Shown here: one piece after another, positions 22,565 through 33,850 of the stretch
Numbering within the stretch: the first letter of the stretch is position 1
Layout: the number at the start of each line of letters is the position of its first letter
Source of the DNA: Eonycteris spelaea
Lineage: Eukaryota > Chordata > Mammalia > Chiroptera > Pteropodidae
Direction: 5' to 3'
Assembly (NCBI GenBank): GCA_003508835.1
Contig: PUFA01000012.1
Location: 19,510,001 to 19,574,000 of the forward strand
Length of the DNA stretch: 64,000 nucleotides
Notes under the pieces: model-generated
What the model was told of the DNA's origin: nothing
The model's database searches: none
What the model saw: only the letters and a program-made list of their open reading frames with translations
Made by a program: the position numbers and the translations under genes

Positions 22565-23600
22565 CATTAGCCAAGAGCCAGAAATATATGATTGAAGCAA
22601 ATTATACAATTCTGCCTGATTCCTTCAGGCCATAAGACCTACTCATGCACAATGGAGCCTGTACCAGATTTTAAAATAATAACAGTCATAATGTTAAGGA
22701 GCTTGGGCAGGCTTCCGATGGTCATGCATGACTCACAGTTTTAGAGTAATCAAGGGCAACGCCCAGGCCAATGCTAGAGAACAGCGCTAGACATCAGGTA
22801 AGAGATGCAAAGGGAATTTATAAATAAACATAGAGTTCCTTAGTTTCCAGTTTCTGGCTTTGTAGTCTACTTACAAACTTCTGCCTTCTGTAGTCTTAAG
22901 TAAAGACTTCTACTGTCAGCGAAACTTGTGTAACATATTCCTTGAAATGGGCCTCATCTTCTCCTTTCTACCTTGAGCTCTAGAGTAGATGCTCTGGCCT
23001 GATTAATGGTGACAGGCAAATTAAGTAGAAACAGCCCCTCACTACTGCAAAGTACTGAGGCACTTTGTCCCATCAAGCAAGAAAGAGTTAGCACTCTCTC
23101 TCCCCAGGCTGCTAGTTATTCTCCTTCCTAAAACCACATGCTCTAATCCATTGTATTAGAACTCCAGCTCAGGTACAACATCTTAGAGACTGTGGATAAA
23201 TCACTCAACCCTTAAGTCCATTCCTCCAGTCCATTTCTCTCAAGGTACAATGAGAAAGCTGAGTTTACTTAGCAAGCCCTGGAAGCTCATTGGTTTCAAA
23301 TTTTTTTAAGGCACTGACAGCTTGAACAGAGGGAGCAAAAGAGAGCATCAATAGTCTTTGGCAGAAGTGCTGCCTTCCTGACATTCAGCAGCTCCTGCGA
23401 AGGCTTCATTTGCATCCTGGCACTGTTGCAGAATTGAGCCTTGTAAATCAGAGTCAGCCTGTCAAAATGAGAATGCAGTTAGAGTACCTGATAGGAATCT
23501 GAGAAGGAGGCCCAATTTAGAATCAGATACTGGCACACGCGGCTTTCATGACAAAGCAACCTATTTTTTTTGAGGATAAGTGAATCAGGAAGGAAGTGAA
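22565..23600. other. Unique non-coding sequence
   Basis: No repeat is recognised. Bases 23,290-23,470 contain an ATTTGCAT octamer-like word (23,409-23,416) and balanced base composition. They could be a conserved non-coding element, which the sequence alone cannot show. Confidence 0.4.
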
Positions 23601-23604
23601 ATTT

Positions 23605-23830
23605 ACTAAAAACCTACAATGTGCCTGGCAAGTGCTTAGGATTTCATACATTTCTCATTCAGTCATAACAGCCCTGCAAAGTCAGTATAATATTTTTTCC
23701 TTTTATAAATGAGAAAATAGAAGCTCGATGAGATTAAATGTCTTGGTTAAGATTGTATGGCTGGTAAAAATGAGAAATAATTTGAACCTAGATCCATCCA
23801 TCCTGCTTTTAGAACCCACAGGATGAACGT
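23605..23830 (-). repeat. MIR SINE, antisense
   Basis: 'CCTACAATGTGCCTGGCAAGTGCTTAGGATTTCATACATTTCTCATTCAGTC', then 'TATAAATGAGAAAATAGAAGC' and 'TTGGTTAAGATTGTATGGCTGGTAAAAATGAG', match reverse MIR from tail to core. Confidence 0.85.
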
Positions 23831-23834
23831 GACT

Positions 23835-24304
23835 AGGAAGAACTTAGATAATACATTTAAAAAAATCGTCAACGACGATATTTTTCAAAAGTCCCAAACT
23901 GCTTTATCTGAATGGTAAAGGCAGCGTAGAAATCTGTCCCGGAATCCAAGCTTGACCTTTCAGCTTCCATCAGCCATAGGTGCTGTTGTCAGGGAATGTT
24001 GTATTGCACGGACTTACTTCAAGCAGAAATAGAGAGCCTCCTTCCTGGTAGGTTTCTGGTAACCCTCAGGTCACTCTACAACCACCCAAAGTTAATATTG
24101 GTGCTACTTCATGACAGATGGCACTATCAGCATACTTTAGAGGAAAGAAGACAGACCTGTCTCCAAGACAGAAAAAGGATGGCAATTATGGAGTCTCACA
24201 AGACACATCCAAACACTAAGAACAAAACTTGTAGTACTCACATGCATTCAGAACCTAGACAAGAGCCATCTAAGAGGCTCATTATGATTTTGAAACAAAT
24301 TTGG
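23835..24304. other. No gene or recognised repeat
   Basis: A 106-codon plus-strand frame at 23,996-24,316 has no domain I recognise, and its last part overlaps the following MIR-like sequence. It is considered non-coding. Confidence 0.5.
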
Positions 24305-24545
24305 ATTCCAATGTAATATTTACAAATTAATTATGTGTCCATCACTGGGCTAGGACTTTCCCCCCATGTTGTCTTATCATCCTTGCCAATCCTGTGACTG
24401 TGGGATCATTATTGCCTGAGCAACTGAGCTCCACAGATATTAACTGTCATACACAGTGCCACACAGACAAGTGTGGCAAAGTTGAATTTCAACTCAGTCA
24501 TTTGAAGAGAAGCTCTGAATTCCTAGTTCCAAGCTGTGGAGGCCT
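24305..24545 (-). repeat. MIR-like SINE, antisense, strongly diverged
   Basis: 'ATGTGTCCATCACTGGGCTAGGAC', 'TTGTCTTATCATCC' and 'AGTTGAATTTCAACTCAGTC' occur in reverse MIR order with many changes. Confidence 0.5.
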
Positions 24546-25284
24546 AAGTTATAACACTTGGATTTTTTATAATTATAAAATAGTAAGAGTCCCATGATAT
24601 TTTGAATGAGTACAACATCATTGGAAGAAAGATGTTACCTCCAAAGTTAGGAACTTGAATGAAACTAGACTATATGTGAAGGCAAAATTCACATCTGACT
24701 CTTCTTAATAAATATTTTTGAATGAATGAATACTTTTTGAGAGAAAACAGAGCATGACTTACACACCTAATTCTAACAGGATTACTTACTTTATAGACAT
24801 TCAGTGTGGATTTATAAGGCCCTTCCTTTAGGGAGAAATACACTTCAGGGATCAGTCGAAAGGTCAGCCCTAAAGATCCCTAAATCCAGGGAAAAAATGC
24901 TCTAGGCTTTAAGAAGATTTTGTTTTCATTTCTTTTAAGGAGTTAAATCCTTGATTGCCAGATTGAATCCTAGGAACCCCATGAGTTCTCAGAGGTGTGC
25001 CATCAATATTTGAACCTCAAACATTTAAAAAGGCTCATAGAAATGCTGTGTTTACTGGCATATGGCCATATAGATCAACAGACATATCTGGCTGTTTTGG
25101 CTGGAATTATGTCAACTCATTGATTAGAAGCGCTGCTAGGAAGCCATATAGTCAGCAGGTGGAGAGATTGGTAGAGATTAGTAAAATAAGCACAATAAAT
25201 TGGAAAACTAATCATTTTTGCTTATTAATTATAGAATTTCCAATAAAATACAGTTTGGGAGAAAAGATAAAATGTTGATAAAAA
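24546..25284. other. No gene or recognised repeat
   Basis: Bases 24,700-24,735 (AATAAATATTTTTGAATGAATGAA) look like an isolated L2/MIR 3' tail. A 93-codon frame at 24,997-25,278 has no domain. Confidence 0.4.
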
Positions 25285-25485
25285 CAAAAATTGAGCAAAA
25301 AAATATAGAGAGGCAATTTGTAGAAAGAGAAATCCAAAAAGTTGATATACCAATAATCAGAGAAATGCAAGTCAAAATGAGATGCCACTTTTTGCTCATA
25401 GCATTAGTAAAAAATTCAGATGATACCAAGTACTAGCAGAAATGTGCAGAAATGGGAATTTCATGCACAGGAATCATGAGCCTAT
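25285..25485 (+). mobile_element. L1M ORF2 3'-region fragment
   Basis: 'AGGCAATTTGTAGAAAGAGAAATCC', 'AATCAGAGAAATGCAAGTCAAAATGAGATGCCACTTTTTGCTC' and 'GCAGAAATGGGAATTTCATGCAC' match the L1M ORF2 tail. The copy ends abruptly before the 3' UTR. Confidence 0.8.
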
Positions 25486-26869
25486 CAGCCATCTTGGAAA
25501 TAAATCTGTTAGAGTTACATCTGAACTTGTGCCCCAGTTTACTATAAAATAACTTGCTTTGTCATAGACAGAAGGAAAAAGGGGAACACTGGCTTGTCCT
25601 GTGGAGGAAAACACAGCATCTCTCATTGGCTGCCAGCACAACCAAATTTGCCTGTTTAGCAATGGCTCTGTTGTGGTTTTCCAATTATTCCTAGAGTAGG
25701 TTAAGAAAGTTCAAGAAATACAATTCTGGAAGAGGCACAGGTCCTCAGAAAGATAATTGGAGGTAATTAACTTACTAAATCACCATCCAGATGACAGGCT
25801 CTCCCTTGCTCTTAATAAACAGGCAAATAAAGAAATCAAGAAGTAGTTACATTTCCTGCCAGGGAGCAATAAGAAAATAATAATAACTTCCACAAGCGAC
25901 CATATATTTTCTAGAACACAAAGCCAAACAACAATGGGAGAAATTTTATCAAGGTGCAAAGTTATTTAAAATAAGTCAGCAGAAGAGTTTTATCATACGA
26001 AGCATAGAGGGCACAAGGAGATTAAGAAGTACATTCATTACAACAAGAACTTCAAAGGTTAGATAATTACTAGCATCCAAGTTCATTTAAAATAAACCTT
26101 CAGACATTCATTTAGTTAACACATCCAGTTTTATGGTGGCTTAAAGAAAATCAAATTGCTATGAATAAAACATTTGCAAATGTCACATGGGAAAATCATT
26201 TTCAGACAATGTATTATATATTTTTAAATATTTTTTAAAAGTGAGGACTGGAGTTATACAAAATTGAATCTAATGAAAATTCAGGGTCCGTGTTTAAAGC
26301 TATTGTCAAATGTTAAACATTTCTAGGAAAATTTCAAGATTTCTAAGCTGAAGAAAATGAAGAATTTCAAAATAATCAAGAAGTTTAGGAATATACTACG
26401 TATGTGATTTTATAAATATTTTTTCTATAACTGGAAACCTTCCTCCTGAAAAACTCCCACCCCCCAAAACCAGCTATACATCCACCTCATCCCTGTCCTA
26501 CTTAGATACATTAAAATCTTAGAGATACTTTATATTTTCTTCTTATGGATTTTCATCCTTTGGTTGATAATGAATACTAACACTTTGAAGTCGATCTTCT
26601 CTAAAAAGATTGATTTCGAGAAAATTCAAGTAACATGTATCATTTTATCTTGTCAACTCTCTAGGTATTGTGATGATAAATGCACCAATTCTGTAAATTT
26701 ACTAAACTATGTATTTATCCTTATAATGGTTGAATTTTAAGATATGTAAATTATAACAATAAAACATACCTAAATACTGGGCTTTTAAAATGTATTTATT
26801 ATTATTTCTTCAATGCATTTTCATGCATTTCTATAAACATTATTTATTTTATAGAGGCATCGGTCTTCC
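25486..26869. other. Unique A+T-rich sequence, no gene
   Basis: No repeat, RNA gene or plausible coding frame is seen. The block 26,040-26,800 is especially A+T-rich and free of recognisable elements. Confidence 0.5.
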
Positions 26870-27060
26870 TTCTGCAACCCGATTCCCACCCCAACCAGCT
26901 CTGAGACCTCAGCAAGCAGCCCCTCTCTGAAACTTCAATTTCCTGACCTTACAGATGGGTTTTAATATTATTAACACACCTGCCTCATAGAGCAGTTGCG
27001 GGGTAATGAGAAAGTGCAAGATCAGTGCCAAGCAGTAGTCCTAGTAAATAATATAAGCAT
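26870..27060 (+). repeat. MIR SINE
   Basis: 'GAGACCTCAGCAAGCAGCCCCTCTCTGAAACTTCAATTTCCTGACCTTACAGATGGG' and the downstream 'CCTGCCTCATAGAGCAGTTGCGGGGTAATGAGAAAGTGC' are in MIR order. Confidence 0.85.
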
Positions 27061-28135
27061 AGTAAATATTAGTTTCTTCCTCCTTCTCTTTTGAAGTACA
27101 TCATTTGGTAACCAATTTTACATTGCAAACAATAACAACCCCTTCTAGGGGATTGTATTCCTGGCTAAGCACCTATCACTATTTCACGGCAGTAACTTAC
27201 TCCCACCTCTTGTAGAATGCATTCCTCCACCTCCCTGGTCGATAAGTGATGGTGTGGCTCTATCTCCTCAAGAAGTGCCAAGTCCTCCCAGTGTTCTCCC
27301 CATTGCCACTGCCTTGAAAGTATACCATTTTTGTTTGCACCTTTCTTAAGAAACAAAAGCCTTTCCCAAGCAAAGCAGGCTTCAAAAGTGCTTCCAGATT
27401 CTTATATAGTAAGGTCATGAGAGAGAGAATTGCCACCCAGAAAGAAAGAGATCAGCTAGCTCGATTCTTCCTGGTGGAAGAATTCACCAAGTTCACCAGC
27501 TCCCTCGGACTGTATAGTTAATGCTCACCCAGAGAACAAGGGGAAATTAAGATGTCTTGAATGAGAAGCAGCAGATAATGGAAAGCCTTGGCCCTGACGC
27601 CAATTGCAGCTTAGACCTGACATGCCAATGTGCTTTGTTCATCTCCCATGACTCATTTCGAGCAAACGCTAATGAGCCCCAGTCACTCTCCTCACCTCAG
27701 CAGCCTCTGGTGAGGTACTGGGATCAGCCATCAGCTCTCCAAGTAGCTCAGAGCAACCTTCCCTCTGAGGGGATTAAATTAAGGCAAAGCTACTTCTTTC
27801 AGAATGAACCTTTGGTTTCTCCTCTCTTACACTCTAGGTCTGCAGCCCCTTTGCTCTGGTGATCTGCTAGGATACTTCCTGAGATCTGAAAATGTGGGCT
27901 GAGCTGATGCGGAAGAGAAGGAATGGCCTCCTTTCCAGAAAAACTGATGTTCCCCATCATTCTTCCCTCTCATCAACCATTTGGCCAATATCTGGAATTC
28001 CTCTGATGATCTTCATTCCTTTAGCCTGAGGATTTTATTCTCAAAATATAACTGTCCGAATTTAATATTATATGTTACTAGGCTTTAAAATGTTTATATC
28101 TTTCAATTTTCAGCCTCGGCATAGGAATTAAGCCT
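27061..28135. other. Unique sequence, no confirmed gene
   Basis: A plus frame of 101 codons at 27,557-27,862 has no recognised domain. The block 27,540-27,850 has more even base composition than its surroundings and keeps a CGAGCAAACGCTAATGAG word. It may be a conserved non-coding element, which cannot be judged without alignment. Confidence 0.4.
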
Positions 28136-28139
28136 GACA

Positions 28140-28575
28140 AACAGAAATGCAACAGAATGGCTTACCAGGAAGTTTATCACAGTATTATTTATCATGTTTA
28201 AAAAAAAGTAACCAATATGAATATTGAAAAATATGATATAAATTTTGGCATAGCCATGTGATGGAGTATCAAGTAAAAATTAAAAATCATGTTTGCAACT
28301 CATATGCCAATGGTTAATTTTTTAAAAAAGGATAAAACTTATGTAGCAAGTCTGATCAAAACAAGGCATACACAAAGGTGTGTGCACACATCCCATACAC
28401 TATTATGCAAAGAGAAAATTCTGATAAAAAATATTAACTTTTTCTTCAGGTAGTAGAACTATAAGGGACTTTTTAAAAATTTCTACTCTTCTATTTATAT
28501 CTCATCTAGTGAGTATTTGTTATTTTTCTGATGAAAGTAAGACTAATAAGTAAACTGATTAAAAATTCCACAGTC
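28140..28575 (+). mobile_element. L1ME-type 3' fragment
   Basis: 'TATCACAGTATTATTTATCATG', 'TTGGCATAGCCATGTGATGGAGTATCAAG', 'CCCATACACTATTATGCAAAGAGAAAA' and the 'TCTACTCTTCTATTTATATC' region follow the ORF2 tail to 3' UTR of old L1ME elements. Confidence 0.75.
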
Positions 28576-29629
28576 CTCTAGAAAAGCTAAAACTTTGTTA
28601 TCTTCTTTCTTGCAAAGGGTCTCTGGGAGTGTCATCCATCATTTACATCCAAGGTATGCCATTTCATATCTTCTCGGGGCCAGTTTTGATAGGGAAGAGA
28701 CTTAGCACACTGACTATGGAGTACTAAGGTGAAAACAGGAGGTGTGGTGCTGGCAGCCGGGCAGTGAGACTGAGGCAAACTCATATCCCACCACCATCCA
28801 CTCGCATTGCCCTTCTCACAAACCTGTAAACCTGTAGAACAGTACTGAGATGACTGCATGCATATAGGTGGGTTTCGTATAGTAAGAAAATTCTAGACTA
28901 GAAGTACCAAGATCTTTCAGAAAGCAAAAAGAAAAAGAAAAAACAGCCCCTGACAGCTGTGCAAGTCAGCTGCCTGGCCTCACAGGTAGACCTTGGTTTT
29001 CTCTAGTTCACAATTTACAGAACATTAACGTCGGACAAAATCCCTCTGGTCAAAGACAAAAAGGAGATCTCTCAAGAAGTCTGTGCAAACCACAAAATAT
29101 CCTCTCTGGTGGCTCAAATGAGTGACTGCTTATCAATTGCATTTACCCCCTTCCATTCCTCAGACCTCCTAAATAACAGTCCTTAAGGTACTCCAGTTGT
29201 AGAATTGTTCTGATTCCAAACAGCGGCTCAATCCACAAGAAAGCTGTGCTTCCCCAAAGCCTTTCCCAAATCTCCAAGTCCGATCCTGTGACAAGCTTCT
29301 CCTACAGAAACACCCCTGGCTCTCCATGCTGTGTGTCTTCCTTTGTTGAAACAGACACCAATAAACACACTTGTTCAACCACAGGTGTATTTCTGTGGCT
29401 GGCAAACAAGACACCTTATTTCCTCCTCTCTTTGTTCGGCCATTTAGTGGACTTGTTTTTGGGCAGGTCAGTTGTCTTTACAGAGCTTCCTTACCCTCAT
29501 TCTGTTACAATAAATTCTATCCCTTTTACCTCTCGGGGTTTTTGCATTTTGTTGCCAATTCCAGCAACCGATAAACGTGCCAAGTCTTGGCTGAAAGCAA
29601 ATTTAAAAGCAATGAATGCTGTGATGTAG
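28576..29629. other. Unique sequence, no confirmed gene
   Basis: Short frames on both strands (28,632-28,859 minus; 29,169-29,414 minus; 29,246-29,629 plus) overlap each other without any recognisable domain. No repeat is recognised. Confidence 0.45.
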
Positions 29630-29855
29630 TTTGGAAAGAGCTAATTCAATGTGGAGCTGGCTCCAGCATTCTGGCTTCTCCACTTGCTTACTGTGTGATG
29701 TTGGGCAAATCAATGATCCCCTCTGAGTGTTATCTATAGGAAAATAATGATAATAAATTACACTTACCATATAGAGGTTTTGTGAAGCAAAAATGACAGA
29801 ATTATATAAGAAATTTACATCAATACCTGGGACATAGTAAACACAACAAATGTGG
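29630..29855 (+). repeat. MIR SINE
   Basis: 'GCTGGCTCCAGCATTCTGGCTTCTCCACTTGCTTACTGTGTGATGTTGGGCAAATCAATGATC' is a clear MIR core. It is followed by 'GGAAAATAATGATAATAAATTACACTTACC' and 'ATACCTGGGACATAGTAAACAC'. Confidence 0.9.
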
Positions 29856-29872
29856 CTAAAAAGACTATCTAT

Positions 29873-29900
29873 CACACACACACACACACATACACACACT
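29873..29900. repeat. (CA)n microsatellite
   Basis: CA units carry one CATACA interruption, just downstream of the MIR tail. Confidence 0.95.
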
Positions 29901-29994
29901 CACATTCTGGTCTTAAGTTTATTCATATTGGTTTTCCAGTGCCTGACACTTAGTAGACATCAAAAAATACTTTTTAAATGAGTATATGGAAGTG

Positions 29995-30184
29995 AATTGT
30001 ATTTGGAATCATTTTATTCACTGAATAGAATTTTTGAGCACTTTTTACATGGCGTGTTAGGTGGTAAAATGGTGAGTACAGTAAGAAACCAAATAGTTAC
30101 CATCTCTTTCAGTCTAGTGAGAAAGGTAGACAATAAACAAACATACCCATAAATTGTATTTACACATTGTGATAAGTGGTAAAG
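29995..30184 (-). repeat. L2 copy, antisense, left part
   Basis: 'TTTGAGCACTTTTTACATGGCGTGTTAGGTGGTAAAATGGTGAGTACAG' is the reversed L2 3' end, continuing through 'AGTCTAGTGAGAAAGGTAGACAATAAACAAACA'. MER20 splits this copy. Confidence 0.8.
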
Positions 30185-30397
30185 CAGAGTTTCTCAACAT
30201 TGGCACAACTGATATTTAGAAGTGGATAATTCTATTGGGGCCATCCCGTGCATTGTAGGATGTTTAGCAGCATCTCTGGCCTCTACCCACCAGAGATGCC
30301 AGTAGCACCCCTGCCCCTCAAGCAGTGACAATGAAAAATGTCTCTAGATATCACCAAACGTCCAAGGGAGGAGGAATTTCCTCTTTGAGAACCACTG
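30185..30397. mobile_element. MER20 (hAT-Charlie MITE), nearly complete
   Basis: Terminal inverted repeats CAGAGTTTCTC at the left and GAGAACCACTG at the right frame a body with 'GTGCATTGTAGGATGTTTAGCAGCATCTCTGGCCTCTACCCACCAGAGATGCCAGTAGCACCCC'. The flanks TGGTAAAG (30,177-30,184) and TTATAAAG (30,398-30,405) match at 6 of 8 positions, as expected for a decayed 8-bp hAT target duplication. The orientation is reverse to the usual consensus. It is non-autonomous and immobile. Confidence 0.93.
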
Positions 30398-30405
30398 TTA
30401 TAAAG

Positions 30406-30620
30406 GGGAAAAAGAAAAGGATTCTCTAAGACAGATGACTAAAGGGACCAACTTAGATTACTCGTAAAGAGATTTGATTGAGGCAAGAACCCTGAAGCTA
30501 AAACCCTCAAAACAGTCAGGATGCACTTTGGTAATACAAGAAAGGGAGGTTCAGCCTGAGGTCAGAGCTCAGGTAAAGGCCTTGAGCTTGAAGTTCTAGA
30601 GGAGTTAGGTGTTAGGTGTC
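30406..30620 (-). repeat. L2 copy, antisense, right part (tentative)
   Basis: After MER20, 'AAAAAGAAAAGG' and a purine-rich run with 'AAGAACCCTGAAGC' may continue the L2 copy on the left. The match is weak. Confidence 0.4.
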
Positions 30621-30892
30621 CAGCGTGGGAGATGAGAGAGGAGAGGAAAGGCCATTCACAGGATCTGTGATATTGAAGGATGGCTGGGTTATCTGGGTTC
30701 TGCTTTGATTCCACCCACTCGCCATGTGCCAGCCTCCTTTCTCATCTTCATTTGGTCTCTGTGTTTCACCACCTCTACAACAAGGAATTATGAAAAACGA
30801 AACAAAAGGGGCAGTGTGACAAAGACTGGAAACTATAAATCAAAATCCAAATGCTCTTTTTCTTAAGCAAAAAGCCAAACTAAATGTATCAG

Positions 30893-31224
30893 TGTTTTAG
30901 CTCATTTGGGCTGCTATAACAAAATACCATAAATGGGTAGCTTAAAAACAACAGAATTTATTTTTCACAGTTTTGAAGTCCAAGATCAAGGCACTGGCAG
31001 ATTCAGTGTCTGCTGAGAGCTCTCTTGTTCATAGATGGCCATATTTTCCTTGTAACCTCACATGGTGGAAGTGGCAAGGGATCTCTCTCGGGCTTCTTTT
31101 ATAAAGGCATTAATCCCATTCGTGAGGGCTTTCCCAAAGGCCCCATGTCCTGATACCATCACCTTGGGAGTTAAGATTTCAACATATGAATTGAGGCTGG
31201 GGCACAAATATTCAGACCTTAGCA
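30893..31224 (-). mobile_element. MaLR LTR (MST/MLT1 type), antisense
   Basis: On the plus strand it begins TGTTTTAGCTCATTTGGGCTGCTATAACAAAATACC. It passes 'AACAGAATTTATTTTTCACAG', 'CAAGATCAAGGCACTGGCAGATTCAGTGTC', 'CACATGGTGGAAGTGGCAAGGG' and 'AATCCCATTCGTGAGGGC', and ends ACCTTAGCA. It has TG...CA ends and flanks ATCAG / ACCAG (4 of 5 matching). A block between the GAGGGCT and CCCAAAGGCCCC words is missing relative to the family. Confidence 0.9.
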
Positions 31225-31239
31225 ACCAGCCTTCCTTGC

Positions 31240-31595
31240 ATTAGGTGTGCCCACACAGCTGAATTCTGGCCGATGAGAATTTTCAAGCACAGTCTATGAG
31301 ATAGTACTATGCATGATCTTCCTTGCTCTTAACTCTCTTCTGGCTAGAGGTCAGTGTCAAGGGTAATTACGGAAGGAATACACTAAATTGAAGATAGCAG
31401 CTCTTTTATTAGTCTGGGTCCTTCAATGGCTGCATGGACGACATGGAGCAAACTGCCATTCACCCACCAGCCTCTTGATCAAGAATAGCCATACTGGATT
31501 GTTACATGAGACAGGAGTGAACTTCTATTGTGTAAGCCCTGAAATTTGGAGATTTATTTGTAACCGAAGTTTGTATTATCCTAACAAATATAAGC
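31240..31595 (+). mobile_element. MLT1-like MaLR LTR
   Basis: 'AGCTGAATTCTGGCCGATGAGAATTTTCAAG', 'ATACTGGATTGTTACATGAGACAGGAGTGAACTTCTATTGTGTAAGCCCTGAAATTTGGAGATTTATTTGTAAC' follows an MLT1-class LTR on the plus strand. It directly adjoins the antisense LTR to the left. The 77-codon frame inside it is incidental. Confidence 0.75.
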
Positions 31596-32599
31596 AACGC
31601 TTCTGGGAATATCTCTCCTAGGATGAAGGACACACAATTCCCTTGGCCAACCACTTAGTGCAGAAAATTAAAAATCCTCCAGACCTATCAGGCAGCTGTG
31701 GAACATTCAGGAAACAGCAAACTCCCGGACAACTCAGAACCATAATAGGGATAGGTTTAGCCCTAAAATTTGGGTGTGGAGACTATATTGAAAATGAGTA
31801 GAAAAGTCCTCTCTTCTTTTCAAAATAGCATGTGGAGAATTTCTTGGGCAACTATGTTAACCAATCAAAAGAGAAAATTCCAGAATAAAAAGTTCTGAAA
31901 CGAAATGTGGTATAACTAATAAACTCCAAAACCTTCTGGGAAACTACCGCTACTACTTCCACATGGAAAATTGGTCAATTAAAAATCAATTAAAGGGAAT
32001 AAAATATGATTTGAAAATGTACATAAAATCACCAGTAATCCCACCCTAAAAGTCTTTTTTGTCATGCATCTCCCCTTTTTTTCCAACCATACTTTTTCTG
32101 TCTAAACTTTTGAATCCAAGTGTCGATAGCTAGAGACGACTTCCACTTCTCAGCAATCACACACTCAGCAATCAAGCAAGCAAGATGAACAATATTCTGT
32201 ATATTTATTCAAATGCACAACTCTAAATCAATGCGTAATGTAAGGAATGGAATGTAGAGTTTGTCCCAAGGAAGAACTATAGAAGCTTAAGCCAGAATAG
32301 ATATATTTTCAGCTGCAAGTAATAGAAAACTCAACTTTCAATGGACTGACGACATTGAGGAGGATATTTTTATTACTTGATTAGAAATGTGGTATTAAGT
32401 GATAATAGATATATTTAACATTGCTACACAGTATCTATGTATTTGTGTGTATACGTATATACACATACGCGCGGTTATGTGTATGTATACTGAAATAAAC
32501 ATAACGAAACAAAATATACTACATGCAATATACTCTGATAATTTCTATTATGTTTTATGTAATTTTGATTTTAAAGCTATCAGTGACAATCTAGTTTTT
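31596..32599. other. Unique sequence with one Z-DNA-prone tract
   Basis: No gene or repeat family is recognised apart from the alternating purine-pyrimidine tract listed separately at 32,444-32,490. Confidence 0.5.
32444..32490. repeat. Alternating purine-pyrimidine tract with hairpin
   Basis: Bases 32,444-32,473 alternate pyrimidine-purine strictly for 30 positions and include CGCGCG. The arms 32,456-32,467 and 32,476-32,487 pair at 11 of 12 positions around loop CGCGCGGT. Both left-handed Z-DNA and cruciform structures are plausible from sequence alone. Confidence 0.85.
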
Positions 32600-33395
32600 T
32601 AAAGGGGCAAAATATTTGAACAGACACTTTACAACAGAAGATGTGCAAATGACCAATATACACATGAAAAAATACTCATAAAAATACGTTTGTCAGAGAA
32701 TTGCAAATAAAATCTACAATGAGATACAACTAACACACACTAGAATTGCTAAAATTTAAATGGCCACCAATGCTAAGTGTTGGAGAGAAGAGGAAGCAAT
32801 TGGGATTTATCACCAATTGCCAATGAGAATGGCATACTTCGGAAAACAATTCTGCAGTATTTTATTTAGTTAAGTATATACTGACCATAAGACCCAGCAA
32901 TTCATAGTATATACCCAAAAGAAATAAAAATACATTTCCTCACAAAGACTTGCACTAAATACTTGTAGCAGCTTTATTGAAAATCCCCCCTCCCACAAAA
33001 GATAGAAACAATCATCACTTGTCCATCAACATGTCCATCAAATAAATAGGTAAACAAACTGTAATATAGATTAAGAAAGGAATACTACTCAGCAACTAAA
33101 AGGAACTATTCATACACACAATATGAATCTCGCCAACATTATACTGGGTAAAAGAAACCGGACTCAAATCACATATATTGCATGAATCTGTTTATGTAAA
33201 ATTATATATAGGGAAAATCTTTTCTTAATGACAAAAAGTACCAGTGGTGCCTCTGAAAGAGAGGACTATGTAGGGGCAAAAAAGAATTTGGGGATGGGAG
33301 ATGAAAATATTCTATATCTTGATTGTGGTGGTGGTTACATGGCATCTACATTTATCAGAACTTTGGAACTGTACACATAAAATGAGTACATTAAT
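32600..33395 (+). mobile_element. L1M ORF2 tail and 3' UTR
   Basis: 'AGACACTTTACAACAGAAGATG', 'GAATTGCAAATAAAATCTACAATGAG', 'AGACCCAGCAATTCATAGTATATACCC', 'ATACTACTCAGCAACTAAAAGGAAC' and 'TTGATTGTGGTGGTGGTTACATGGCATC' occur in the correct order. It ends near the usual 'GTACACATAAAATGAGTACA' without a poly(A) tail. Confidence 0.9.
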
Positions 33396-33714
33396 TTTGG
33401 ATCCATTAATGGGTAGTGACTTATCCTTTGAAAAACACTACTTTATTACTCAAATTATTTAGACTTGAATAATAGCAAAGGTCTTTCTGAAATCCAAATG
33501 ATTGATATAACGATCCAGCAGGTTGTCGTGTTACTCATGATTACATTAAGCCTAGTGTGACTATTAAACATGAGACCTGGTACGCAACCATTCCAAGTGA
33601 CGCGGGCCCTCAGAAGTCTCTTTGCATCTTTACTTATGTTGCAACTAGTAAAGCACTTTAGTAAAAATCACTTTATTGCTTGGAGAGAAATTTTACTTGC
33701 ATTTTATCTGCCCT
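33396..33714. other. No gene or recognised repeat
   Basis: The stretch is unique sequence; bases 33,590-33,612 hold a small CpG-bearing GACGCGGGCCC word. Confidence 0.5.
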
Positions 33715-33850
33715 GAGCAATAGTCCAGTAAGGCTTATATTTTTCATCTTCTTTTATAGTTGAGGTACTGAGATTTAGAGTCACAGAGCTGGTAAATACA
33801 AGATGGACTAAAATTCTCTTGTATCTGAGTCTACTAATTTCTCATTACAT
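33715..33850 (-). repeat. MIR fragment, antisense
   Basis: 'TTGAGGTACTGAGATTTAGAGTCACAGAGCTGGTAAATACAAG' and 'CTTGTATCTGAGTCTACTAATTTC' give the reverse MIR pattern. Confidence 0.65.
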
